A stretch of DNA of 64,000 nucleotides from Polaribacter porphyrae. GTDB lineage: Bacteria > Bacteroidota > Bacteroidia > Flavobacteriales > Flavobacteriaceae. The notes under the pieces were generated by a model. It saw only the letters and a program-made list of their open reading frames with translations, made no database searches and was not told where the DNA came from. The stretch covers positions 2,126,429 to 2,190,428 of the forward strand of contig NZ_MSCN01000001.1 of the NCBI RefSeq assembly GCF_002954685.1, written 5' to 3'. The position numbers were made by a program, and so were the translations under genes. Shown here one piece after another: positions 22,898 to 32,100 of the stretch; position 1 is the stretch's first letter; each line of letters opens with the position of its first letter.

Positions 22898-23803
22898 TTA
22901 GAAATATCCTTGTTGTTTTCTCTTTTCCATGGCAGCTTCAGAGCGTTTATCGTCTATTCTTGCGCCTCTTTCTGAAATGGAGGAATCTCTAATTTCTTCG
23001 ACTACTTTTGTAATATCTACTGCATCTGACAAAACTGCGGCTGTACAACTCATATCGCCAACCGTTCTAAAACGAACCATTCTTTCTAAAACTTCTTCTT
23101 CTTCATCTCTAAAAACAACTTCGTCATCTGCAGACCAAATAAGACCATCTCTTAAAAATGTTTTTCTTTTGTGAGCGAAATAAATAGAAGGAATTTCGAT
23201 ATTTTCTTTTTTGATATACGACCAAACGTCTAATTCTGTCCAATTTGAAATTGGGAAAACTCGTACATTTTGCCCTAAATCTATTTTTCCATTTAGTATA
23301 TCAAACACTTCTGGACGTTGATTTTTTTCATCCCACTGCCCAAAATCATCTCTTACTGAAAAGATTCTTTCTTTGGCTCTTGCTTTTTCCTCATCTCTTC
23401 TTGCACCTCCAATACACGCATCAAAACCAAATTCTTCAATAGCATCTAACAATGTTTCAGTTTGCAACATATTTCTACTTGCATATCTTCCTGTTTCTTC
23501 TTTTACAGTTCCATTATCGATATTATCTTGCACATTTCTCACGATTAATTCTACACCTAATTCTTGTGTTAACCAATCTCTGAATTCGATGGTTTCTGGG
23601 AAATTGTGTCCAGTATCTATATGCATTAAAGGGAAAGGAATTTTTGCAGGAAAAAATGCTTTTTGTGCTAAACGAACTAACGTAATGCTGTCTTTTCCGC
23701 CAGAAAATAACAACACAGGTTTTTCGAACTGTGCCACTACTTCTCTAAATATATAAATCGCTTCACTTTCTAAAGCATCTACTTGTAATGTTTTTTGATT
23801 CAT
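22898..23803 (-). CDS. cysD: Sulfate adenylyltransferase, catalytic subunit 2
   Basis: About 301 residues. N-type ATP pyrophosphatase: LLFSGGKDSITLVRLA P-loop, MHIDTGHNFPET, and GGARRDEEKARAKERIFS. Forms adenylyl sulfate from ATP and sulfate with CysN. The frame is open to 23833, which would overlap cysH; the likely start is ATG at 23803 (MNQKTLQVDALESEAI), with ATG at 23809 as alternative. Both remove the overlap. Standard length for CysD. Confidence 0.95.
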   Translation of the reverse strand: MNQKTLQVDALESEAIYIFREVVAQFEKPVLLFSGGKDSITLVRLAQKAFFPAKIPFPLMHIDTGHNFPETIEFRDWLTQELGVELIVRNVQDNIDNGTVKEETGRYASRNMLQTETLLDAIEEFGFDACIGGARRDEEKARAKERIFSVRDDFGQWDEKNQRPEVFDILNGKIDLGQNVRVFPISNWTELDVWSYIKKENIEIPSIYFAHKRKTFLRDGLIWSADDEVVFRDEEEEVLERMVRFRTVGDMSCTAAVLSDAVDITKVVEEIRDSSISERGARIDDKRSEAAMEKRKQQGYF

Positions 23804-23814
23804 AATCATTTCTT

Positions 23815-24429
23815 TTAGATATGCAAACCACATTCTCTATTGCTTTCTACTTTTGTTGGATCGAAATATGTAAATTCATTTGGTAAATTAAATTGATTTA
23901 AATACGTGTCTAAATCTTTATCTGACCAATGATAAAAAGGACTCACTTTTAGGATTCCGTCTTTACTTTCTGATACTATATCGATGCTATCTCTAAAGGC
24001 AGTTTGCCCTTTTCTTAAATTTGTAAACCAAACATCTGGTTTGTGTTCTTGCATTGCTCTTGTAAATGGTTCTAATTTTACTTGCTCTGTAAAAAGTTGG
24101 TGTTTTTTATCTTCTATTGAAGGAACTCCCAAAACCACATTTCTATGCGCAACTGTTTGCTTTGGAACATATAATTTGATATTTAAATCTAACTTTTCTA
24201 TAATTTCCTCTGCGTGTTTATAAGTTTGAAGGGTGTTATAACCTGTATCGCACCAAATTACTTTTATATCTTTTTTTACTTCTGTAACTGCATTTAAAAT
24301 TGCTACCTCATATGGTCTAAAGTTTGTAGTAATTACTGGATTCTTTGCCAAAGAAATTCCCCAACTAATAATTTCTGTAGGACTCTTAAAACGTAATTCT
24401 TTATTTATTTCCACTATATTAACACTCAT
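23815..24429 (-). CDS. cysH: CysH-type phosphoadenylyl/adenylyl-sulfate reductase, atypical
   Basis: 204 residues from the chosen start. The C-terminal active-site motif ECGLH is present (Cys at about residue 201), as are DTGYNTLQTYKHAEEI and LEPFTRAM...WFTNLRKGQTAFR. The CC and CxxC pairs that bind 4Fe-4S in APS reductases are absent, which is the PAPS-reductase pattern, yet no APS kinase gene is visible nearby. The nucleotide loop is also unusual (TTNFRPYE instead of a SSSFG-type loop). Start: ATG at 24429 shares one base with the stop codon of the upstream gene (TAATG); an ATG at 24441 would overlap it by 13 bp. Confidence 0.88.
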   Translation of the reverse strand: MSVNIVEINKELRFKSPTEIISWGISLAKNPVITTNFRPYEVAILNAVTEVKKDIKVIWCDTGYNTLQTYKHAEEIIEKLDLNIKLYVPKQTVAHRNVVLGVPSIEDKKHQLFTEQVKLEPFTRAMQEHKPDVWFTNLRKGQTAFRDSIDIVSESKDGILKVSPFYHWSDKDLDTYLNQFNLPNEFTYFDPTKVESNRECGLHI

Positions 24430-24692
24430 TATTTTCCCCAATTTATTTTATTCCATAATCTTTCATGAAAGAAGTACAAAATCAATTTTGTGATAAAATC
24501 TATTGAAGCAATTGATGTAGCTAATATTATTTCTCCTGTTAGTATGTATGATACAATTAAAGTATCTAACGTACCTACAATTCGCCAACTCAATGCTTTT
24601 ACAATACTTCTTAATGGTTTTTCAGAATTTTTAGCCTCTTCAAAACTTTTTTCTTTATTTTTTTTTCCAATAAAAACTTGATCTAGAATCAT
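24429..24692 (-). CDS. DUF2061 small membrane protein
   Basis: 87 residues. Matches DUF2061 by the motif RSIVKALSWRIVGTLDTLIVSYILTGEI followed by ASIDFITKLILYFFHERLWNKI: two membrane helices and a conserved C-terminal HERLWN. DUF2061 genes are frequently next to sulfate-assimilation genes; the role is unknown. Its stop overlaps the cysH start by one base, so translation is coupled. The 196 bp upstream (24693-24888) show nothing I can name. Confidence 0.92.
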   Translation of the reverse strand: MILDQVFIGKKNKEKSFEEAKNSEKPLRSIVKALSWRIVGTLDTLIVSYILTGEIILATSIASIDFITKLILYFFHERLWNKINWGK

Positions 24693-24888
24693 AGAAAAAC
24701 TTAAAAATTTAATTCCTACTAATTAAGTAGGGTATGCAAACATACATCATAAATTTTTAATAAAGTAGAAATAATATTGTAAAATTATTTCTACCCCATA
24801 GATTTAGTAGATTAATAATAAATGAGTTCTAATTTTAAGAATAATTTACTACTAAAAGCTGATAGCTAATGAAATTAATAACAGATTT

Positions 24889-26103
24889 TTAAAAAGTTTT
24901 ACCAAAAGTAAATTGAATCGGTACAGCAACTCCTGCATTGCCAGTAAAAATATTACCATTTGAGTAATGCATAATTCGTAGTTCAAAGTTATATTTTCTT
25001 TCTTTTCCAAAGAAAACACCAAAACCCATTGTGTCTTGATATGTAATATTTGTTCCCATATCAAAGCCATCTACAGTACTTTCTGTTATATAAGTTGGCC
25101 CAATAATTGAATAGTTTGTGTAAAAATCAAAACTATCTCTTCTTAATAAATAAAAACGAAGTACAGGAAAAATTGAAAAAGCAAAAACATCCTTACCTCC
25201 TCTAGATTTAAAATAAGTACTGCTTACTCCCCAATCTAAAGAAAAAATCTTTTCTGACCTATATATTAATCTTTGGTATGTTAACGAGAAAGATTGATCT
25301 GCTCTTACATCTCCCAACCAAAAAACAGGTATTCCAAGACTTTGGAAATTACCAACATTTACATTCATAGAAAAGAATTCATTCATTCCATAACCTATTG
25401 CACCAGTTCCATAACTAATCTGAAAAATATTTTTTGGAAAAAAATAGCTATTGTTTGCATATTCTTCTGCAGTTTTATCATCAACTTGTTGTAAATGATA
25501 TTCAAAACCAAAAGATGCTTGAGATATTGCTGGTTGATTATGCTTTGTAGATTTTGGCATGAAAGTTCCGTTTGCTGATAATCGCCATTTTTCTGATAAT
25601 TTATATTGCAAACCAAAGCCATACAATAAACTTGCATAGTGTGCGTCTTCATATACAACATCATTACCAATAGAAAAACCAACTCTAGTTAAGTTTGCAA
25701 CTCCTGCTTCTGCGTACAAATTGAATTTATCATTCAATCTAAAATCCTTTTTTAGAGATAATAACCAGGCATTAATCCAAACACTACTCTCGTAACCAAT
25801 ATTATTTACATTATCATATTTAAACCAAGCTGCTGGTCTAATTGTACCAAATTGCAAAGCCCAATCTTCTTTAAATTTATAACCCAAAAGCATTCTACCA
25901 GAAAACCAATTTCTACTTACAGTTGGAGATGCATAGCCAGAAGCTAAATTATCATTTGAAAAAGAATGGAAAATTCCACCAAAATTGATACTGTAATATG
26001 ATTTTGATAAAAAATCTGTAAACTTGGTTTTCTGTTCTTTTTCTTGTGATAAACTTGTTGTTATGCAAAAAAATAAAACAATTAAGGTTAGCGATTTTTT
26101 CAT
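24889..26103 (-). CDS. Outer-membrane beta-barrel protein with PagL/acyloxyacyl-hydrolase-like end
   Basis: About 404 residues. A signal peptide (MKKSLTLIVLFFCITTSLSQ) is followed by long alternating beta strands, consistent with a barrel. The C-terminus FELRIMHYSNGNIFTGNAGVAVPIQFTFGKTF resembles the active-site strand of lipid A deacylases (His-x-Ser-Asn) and ends in Phe as outer-membrane proteins do. Enzyme activity is uncertain since the protein is about twice PagL size. Start: in-frame ATGs at 26124 and 26121 lie inside a TATATTTG promoter element, so ATG at 26103 is preferred. Could equally be a porin for a sulfur compound. Confidence 0.75.
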   Translation of the reverse strand: MKKSLTLIVLFFCITTSLSQEKEQKTKFTDFLSKSYYSINFGGIFHSFSNDNLASGYASPTVSRNWFSGRMLLGYKFKEDWALQFGTIRPAAWFKYDNVNNIGYESSVWINAWLLSLKKDFRLNDKFNLYAEAGVANLTRVGFSIGNDVVYEDAHYASLLYGFGLQYKLSEKWRLSANGTFMPKSTKHNQPAISQASFGFEYHLQQVDDKTAEEYANNSYFFPKNIFQISYGTGAIGYGMNEFFSMNVNVGNFQSLGIPVFWLGDVRADQSFSLTYQRLIYRSEKIFSLDWGVSSTYFKSRGGKDVFAFSIFPVLRFYLLRRDSFDFYTNYSIIGPTYITESTVDGFDMGTNITYQDTMGFGVFFGKERKYNFELRIMHYSNGNIFTGNAGVAVPIQFTFGKTF

Positions 26104-26121
26104 CAAAAAAAAGATTTTCAT

Positions 26122-26146
26122 CAAATATAATAAACTATTGTTTACT
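26122..26146 (-). promoter_or_regulatory. Promoter -7 element with adjacent AGTAAACAA palindrome (possible Rrf2 operator)
   Basis: Minus strand TATATTTG (26129-26122) matches TAnnTTTG. Immediately upstream is AGTAAACAATAGTTTA (26146-26131), containing TAAAC-n4-GTTTA symmetry. The sequence AGTAAACAA recurs in front of the rrf2 gene. It overlaps the rrf2 stop codon. Confidence 0.5.
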
Positions 26147-26548
26147 CAAATCTGCCAAAGTAGTATTTCTAAAAATTTGAAGAGAACTATCTCTTAACTG
26201 TAACATTAAGTTATGAACTGCACATGTATTTTCATCTGGGCAATCGTCACATTTTTCGTAAAAATTCAAGCTCACACAAGGCACCATAGAAATTGGTCCT
26301 TCCAAAATTCGCATCACAGAAGTCATGGGTATTTCTTCAGGATTTTTGAGCAAATAATACCCTCCTCCTTTACCTTTTTTAGAGCCTAATAATCCATTTT
26401 TACGAAGTGTAAGTAATATGCTTTCTAAAAATTTTAGTGATATATTTTCACTTTTAGATATTGTTGCAATCTGTACAGGCTTTTTGTCTTCTTGCCTCGC
26501 TAAAAAAGTAAGTGCTTTAATTCCGTATTTTGTTTTTTTAGATAGCAT
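26135..26548 (-). CDS. Rrf2-family transcriptional regulator
   Basis: 137 residues. Winged HTH of Rrf2 type: KTKYGIKALTFLA, then ISKSENISLKFLESILLTLRKNGLLGSKKGKGGGYYL with the typical GGGYxL wing. Three cysteines in PCVSLNFYEKCDDCPDENTC sit where IscR-like members bind an Fe-S cluster (five Cys in all in this stretch). CymR, another Rrf2 protein, controls cysteine synthesis in Firmicutes, so control of the downstream barrel-DUF2061-cysHDN-sir cluster is a fair inference. Conserved AGTAAACAA sites in its own and the next upstream region support autoregulation. Confidence 0.93.
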   Translation of the reverse strand: MLSKKTKYGIKALTFLARQEDKKPVQIATISKSENISLKFLESILLTLRKNGLLGSKKGKGGGYYLLKNPEEIPMTSVMRILEGPISMVPCVSLNFYEKCDDCPDENTCAVHNLMLQLRDSSLQIFRNTTLADLSKQ

Positions 26549-26556
26549 GTAACTAA

Positions 26557-26577
26557 AGTAAACAAATTATAGTAAAC
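26557..26577. promoter_or_regulatory. Repeated GTAAAC site upstream of the Rrf2 gene
   Basis: GTAAAC occurs twice 14 bp apart (26558 and 26572) in the 29-bp gap before the rrf2 start. AGTAAACAA is shared with 26131-26146. Confidence 0.4.
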
Positions 26578-27786
26578 CTAGTTTGTTGTATGGGTTTTTT
26601 CTAGTTTATAAAATGTAGCTTGTACATAATCATCTGAATTACCAGAGTTATTTCCTTGATATAAACCAGCTTTAAAATATTGATACTGTCCACTTTTATC
26701 AAAGCCACTATTAGACATGTCTACAGTTTCAACAATATCTGCTTTACCATCTCTAGAAATTGTAACTGTAAGCGTATTATTTATAGTTTTAATTTGATAA
26801 GAAAACTTTTCATTCAATGCAATTCCATCTGAAGGATTAGAGGCAGAATTACTTCTAGAGCCAATCATTTCGTACCATTTTTCGCTCCCAAAACCATCTC
26901 TTGGCTCATGGGCAAAATATATAGATCCTAAATTATTATTTGGTAATTTTCTATAATATAGACGTATAGGCTCATCATCATTTGCATGAATTTGACCAAT
27001 AATTACTCTGCCAACATGGCTAGAACTACCTGTAGTTGTTACATAATTTATGGCTAAAGTAGCATTCATTTCTCCATCAAAACCAGCTGCTGCATTTTTA
27101 TCTGCTTGTGGAGATGAACCAAAAACCCAGTTATTTTTATTTACACCTTGAGTGGGTATATTTGTGTTCGTACCTCTTAACATTTCACGTAGCTCAACTC
27201 TAGTATAACTTGTATTGGCTGATGTTTTAAAACCTGCAATTGGACATTTAAAGACCATTCCTCCATCATCTGCCGTACAAAAATAGTTTTTATCTTCATA
27301 ACGATTATTAATTTCGCTTACAGTAATTGTTTTAGAAAAACCATTCCCATTGTTTTCTGGTGTATTTAATTTCCAAGTTGATAGATCAAAATTTTCTGAC
27401 GGTGCTTTATTTGGGTCTAAATCCCCAGAATTTACTTTTCCAGCTTGCACAATAGTAATTGATTTTGAAATAGTATTACTCTCAACAGTAATTATTCCTG
27501 AACGATTGTTAATACTAGGATTTGCCTCTACAGAAATATTTATAACATTGTTATTAGAGCCTCTTGATGGTGTAAAAGAAAACCAACTCACATTTTTATT
27601 CACTGTCCAATTTACATTTGATGTTACAGTAAGTGTTTGTGTTTCTTGGTTTGAGGAAAATTGCGAAATAGATGATAAGTTTAGCTCCTCAATTTGTTCT
27701 TCGTTCGAATCTTTAGAACTACAAGAAAAAAAAGTTAATAGTAAAAAACAAAAAAAACCTATTTTGAAAGTGTTTTTTATTGACAA
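26578..27786 (-). CDS. Alginate lyase, PL7 family, with BACON domain (lipoprotein)
   Basis: 402 residues. Signal peptide with lipobox ending FFSC (Cys22), a BACON-type beta-sandwich at about 40-116, then a PL7 beta-jelly-roll catalytic domain at about 130-400. The three PL7 motifs are RVELR at 196-200, QIH at 265-267 and YFKAGLYQ at 370-377, with the catalytic Arg, Gln, His and Tyr in place. QIH rather than QVH suggests preference for polyguluronate or mixed blocks. It is probably surface-exposed. It stands alone between cysteine and methionine genes with a perfect palindrome in its promoter, so it looks like an insertion into the sulfur cluster. Confidence 0.95.
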   Translation of the reverse strand: MSIKNTFKIGFFCFLLLTFFSCSSKDSNEEQIEELNLSSISQFSSNQETQTLTVTSNVNWTVNKNVSWFSFTPSRGSNNNVINISVEANPSINNRSGIITVESNTISKSITIVQAGKVNSGDLDPNKAPSENFDLSTWKLNTPENNGNGFSKTITVSEINNRYEDKNYFCTADDGGMVFKCPIAGFKTSANTSYTRVELREMLRGTNTNIPTQGVNKNNWVFGSSPQADKNAAAGFDGEMNATLAINYVTTTGSSSHVGRVIIGQIHANDDEPIRLYYRKLPNNNLGSIYFAHEPRDGFGSEKWYEMIGSRSNSASNPSDGIALNEKFSYQIKTINNTLTVTISRDGKADIVETVDMSNSGFDKSGQYQYFKAGLYQGNNSGNSDDYVQATFYKLEKTHTTN

Positions 27787-27823
27787 AATAAAAGTGTTTA
27801 TAATTTAGAGAGTAAAAATACAA

Positions 27824-27839
27824 AATTGGTTAACCAATT
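27824..27839. promoter_or_regulatory. 16-bp perfect palindrome in the alginate-lyase promoter
   Basis: AATTGGTTAACCAATT overlaps a CAATTTTG sequence resembling a -7 element on the minus strand, 38 bp before the lyase start. It resembles operators of FadR-type GntR regulators of uronate metabolism (ATTGGTATACCAAT in enterobacteria). Confidence 0.6.
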
Positions 27840-27925
27840 AAGTTATATTTTATATAAACTTATTATTAAACTATTTAAAAAGTTTATTAAAGTTTTCTGA
27901 CCTAAAATCTTACACCATAAAGTTT

Positions 27926-29092
27926 TTATTTTTTTAAAGCTTGCTTTATGTCAGAAATAATATCAGAAACATGCTCTAAACCAACTGATATTCGAACCAA
28001 ACCATTAGTAATTCCTACTTCTAATCGATCTTGTTCTGATAGACGTCCGTGAGTTGTTGAAGATGGATGTGTAACTATAGTTCGTGTATCTCCTAAATTT
28101 GCAGACAATGAACACATTTTAATATTGTTTAAAAAAGTTCTACCAGCTTCTAAACCACCTTTTATTTCAAAAGCAACAATATTGCCTCCTAATTTCATTT
28201 GTTTTTTTGCAATTTTATACTGTGGATGTGATTTTAAAAATGGATATTTTACTATTTTAACTTGCTCATTTTTTTCTAAAAATCTTGCTACTTTTTTGGC
28301 ATTTTTACAATGTTTATTCACTCTAACTGCTAAAGTTTCTAAACTTTTTGATAAAACCCACGCATTAAAAGGAGACATTGCTGGCCCTGTATTTCTGGCA
28401 AACAAATAAATTTCTCTTATTAAATCTGATGAACCTACTGTAACTCCACCTAAAACTCTACCTTGACCATCCATTAATTTTGTTGCGGAATGAATTACCA
28501 AATCTGCACCAAATTTAATAGGTTGTTGAATATATGGAGTTGCAAAACAATTATCAACAATAAAAATTAAGTTGTGCCTTTTGGCAATGTTGCCTATCAA
28601 TTCTAAATCTAAAATATCTACTGCTGGATTTGTTGGTGTTTCTATATAAAGAATTTTGGTATTTTCTTTGATTAAACTTTCTACCAAATCAACTTCATCA
28701 ACCTTAAAATACGAAGTTTCTATATTCCATTTTGGTAAATATTTGGTAAACATACCATGAGTTGAACCAAAAACAGATTTGCAAGAAACTATATGGTCAC
28801 CTGCATTTAACAAAGCTGCAAATGTTGAGAAAATAGCAGACATACCAGTTGCAAAAGCATGCCCAGCTTCTGCACCTTCCATAATTACTATTTTATTTAC
28901 AAATTCTGAAGTATTCGGGTTTGTAAATCGGCTATATAAATTACGTTGTTTTTCTTCTGCGAAGGAGGCTCTCATCTCTTCAGCGTCATCAAATACAAAA
29001 CTTGATGTTAAATATAAAGGCGAAGAATGTTCTGAAAATTGACTTCTTTCAGTTTGATTTCTTATGGCTTCTGTTTCGAAATGTTTGCTCAT
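27926..29092 (-). CDS. metZ: Trans-sulfuration family PLP enzyme (O-succinyl/acetylhomoserine sulfhydrylase or cystathionine gamma-synthase)
   Basis: 388 residues, Cys/Met metabolism PLP family. PLP lysine in IHSATKLMDGQGRVLGG (about 197-213), YSRFTNPNTSEF, GMSAIFSTFAALL and the C-terminal RISVGLEHVSDIISDI. Makes homocysteine or cystathionine from an activated homoserine. The partner MetX domain upstream is of the acetyltransferase type, so O-acetylhomoserine is a possible substrate, though MetZ proteins are named for O-succinylhomoserine. Second such enzyme in the cluster besides metY. Lies after the metX-thrA fusion, separated by two palindromic repeats. Confidence 0.88.
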   Translation of the reverse strand: MSKHFETEAIRNQTERSQFSEHSSPLYLTSSFVFDDAEEMRASFAEEKQRNLYSRFTNPNTSEFVNKIVIMEGAEAGHAFATGMSAIFSTFAALLNAGDHIVSCKSVFGSTHGMFTKYLPKWNIETSYFKVDEVDLVESLIKENTKILYIETPTNPAVDILDLELIGNIAKRHNLIFIVDNCFATPYIQQPIKFGADLVIHSATKLMDGQGRVLGGVTVGSSDLIREIYLFARNTGPAMSPFNAWVLSKSLETLAVRVNKHCKNAKKVARFLEKNEQVKIVKYPFLKSHPQYKIAKKQMKLGGNIVAFEIKGGLEAGRTFLNNIKMCSLSANLGDTRTIVTHPSSTTHGRLSEQDRLEVGITNGLVRISVGLEHVSDIISDIKQALKK

Positions 29093-29104
29093 TGTTTTAT
29101 TTTT

Positions 29105-29184
29105 CCTTCAAGGTCTTTTTTAGAACCTTGTAGGTATCTTTGTTTATACTTAAATACCTGCAAGGTTTTCGAAACCTTGCAGGA
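29105..29184. repeat. Two ACCTrCAAGG/CCTTGyAGG palindromes, copies 3 and 4
   Basis: Copies at 29105-29134 (divergent, CCTTCAAGG to CCTTGTAGG) and 29155-29184 (near perfect, CCTGCAAGG, TTTTCGAAA, CCTTGCAGG). They fill most of the 97-bp spacer between the metX-thrA fusion and metZ. Confidence 0.75.
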
Positions 29185-29189
29185 AAAAG

Positions 29190-32100
29190 CTAATTATTAT
29201 GTTTTGCTAATCGTAAAATATCTCCAAAAACGCCTCTTGCTGTTACTTTTGCTCCTGCTCCTGCTCCTTGAATTACAATAGGTTGCTCTCCATAAGATTC
29301 TGTATAAATTTCAAAAATGGCATCAGAACCTTGTAAAGAACCTAAAGGTGTATTTGTTGGTGTTGACACTAATTTTACCTCTAAATTTCCTTTTTCTTTA
29401 GATAAATCACCACTTAATTCTCCAATATAACGTAACACATGATTCTCTTTTTGGCTATCTTTCAATACTTGATAATCTTCATCTAATAATTCTAAATTGC
29501 TTAAAAAATCATCTAAAGAGTTTTCTTGTAAATGCTCTGGAATTAGGTTTTTAATAGCTACTTCATCCAACTCATTTTTTAAATCTAACTCTCTTGCTAA
29601 AATCAATAGTTTTCTGGCAACATCATTTCCACCTAAATCTTCTCTTGGGTCTGGTTCTGTAAAACCTTTATCAATTGCTTCTTGCAATACTTTAGAAAAC
29701 AAAACATCATTAGCAGAAAAATTATTAAATAAATAGCTTAGAGTTCCTGAAAAAACACCTCTAATTCTGGTAATATTTTCTCCTGATTCGTGTAATAAAC
29801 GAATGGTATCAATCAAAGGTAAACCAGCACCAACATTGGTTTCGTATAAATATTGTTTTTTGTATTTCTTTAACTTGGCTCTTACTTCTTCGTAGAAATC
29901 GAAAGATAATGTATTTGCAATTTTATTACAAGAAACTAAATCGAACCCTGCTTCAATTAATGGAATATAATTCCCAACAAAGTCAACACTTGCTGTGTTA
30001 TCAACCGCAATTAAATTTTCTAAATGATGTTCTTTTGCAAAAGCAATAATATTATTTACAGACACATTTTTGTCTCCTTTTTCTGTTAAGTTTTGTTCCC
30101 AGTTTTGGTCAACTCCAATTCTACTTAACAACACTTTTTTAGAGTTTGCAACCGCAAATACATTTAGTTGAATTTTACGTCTTTCTAATATGGATTGTGT
30201 ATTTTCTATAATTTGATTAATTAATGTACCACCAACCAAACCTTTACCAAAAATAGCAATATTTACTTTTTTAGTCACACCAAAAACTTGTCCGTGAATT
30301 ACATTCACAGCTTTGTATAGTTCCTTTTTTTTAACCACCAAACTCACATTTTTTCCAGTAACTGTATTGTTGAATAAAAGTGGTACAATTTGATTTTTTA
30401 TTAAGGCATTATATGGATGATGAAACTCGCTCAAATCTTGACCTATAATCGAAATTACAGCAACATTATCTACAACAGAAATACGATTTACATCATTTGC
30501 ATTTACATCATTTTCAAATTCATTTTCTAAAGTTTCAACAGCTTCTTTAGCTTTATTTTTATCGATGATTAACCCTATTCCTCTTTCTGAAGAACCTTGA
30601 GAAATAATACTAACATTAATATTTTTTGCACTTAAAGCACTAAAAATTCTAGCATCTACACCTATTTTTCCTAATAAACCTCGTCCTTCAAAATTTAATA
30701 AAGCCACATTGTCAATAGTAGAAATAGATTTGATGCCTTTTGTTGCTACTTCTGATGTTATTAATGTTCCTTTATCTGTTGCATTAAATGTATTTAAAAT
30801 TCGTAAGTTGATGTTTTTCTCTAAAAGTGGAATTATCGATTTTGCATGTAAAATTGATGCTCCAAAATTGGCTAACTCATTCGCTTCAGAAAACGAAAGC
30901 TGCTCTATCTTTTTTGCATCTGCTACCAAGTCTGGATTGGCTGTGTAAATTCCGCTAACATGTGTGTAATTTTGTAACTCTTCAGCATCTAAATAATTGG
31001 CTAATAAAGAGGCAGTATAATTACTCCCATTTCTCCCTAAAGTTGTGGTTTCTCCATTTTTGTTTGATGCTATAAAACCAGTTACAATATTGATTTTATT
31101 TTTGTATTTCTTAAAATAAGCAACCACATTTTCCTTTGAGATTGATGTAATAGGTTGTGCATTTCCAAAATTCTCATCAGTTATAATTAAGTCTCTTGAG
31201 TCTGTGTAGTTTGAAGGAATATTTTCTTGTTCTAATAAACTTGCTAGTAATTTTACAGACAGTAATTCGCCTTGTGCTAAAACTTCATCTTTTATTTTTT
31301 GGCTGTAATCTCCTAATAGAGAAACTCCTTCAAAAATGGTTTTTAGAGTTATAAACTCTTTTGAAAAATCGATATTTTGATTTGGTGCTTGTTGATATGC
31401 CTTAAACTCATCAAACAAAACTTGATACTCTTCTTTAGATACAGCTCTGTCTAAAATAAGTTCTAAATCATTTGTTGTATTGCCTCTTGCTGAAGCTACA
31501 ACTATAAATTTTTCATTATTTTTATATTTATCAGAAATAATTTTTAGCACATTCTCTAAACCTTTTCCATTAGCTAAAGATTTTCCTCCAAACTTTACAA
31601 TTTTCATTTTTTGCTTTTGAAAATTTGTATTGAAAATTGGTTCAATTATTTTTTCGAGTTGCTCATACTCAATCAAAAAAGCATCATGACCATGTACAGA
31701 GTTTATTTCATTATAAGTAACATTTTCTTTTGTTAATGCTAACTTTTTATGCGTTTCTCTATTTTCTTCGGCTGTAAAGAACAAATCAGAATCCACACCA
31801 ATAATGTGAATATCTGCTTCAATTCCATCTAAAATCTCATCACTTTTATTACCATTGTTTGTTACATCTATTGTTTTTAGCAATTGATTCATCAATTTAT
31901 AAGAAGACAATTGAAAACGTTCTTGCAACTTTTTTCCATGATGTAACAACCAGCTTTCTATATTAAAAATAGCGAGCTCATCATTTTTAGAACGATGAAA
32001 ACGCTCTTTAAAAGATTCTGGAGTTCTGTAACATAACATTGCATGCATTCGTGCATCATGCACAGGATTACTAGAATTGACTAAAAACTGTTCTTGAATT

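Noticed and set aside
22929..23756. Plus-strand open frames opposite cysD
   Set aside because: Antisense shadows of a strongly conserved gene.
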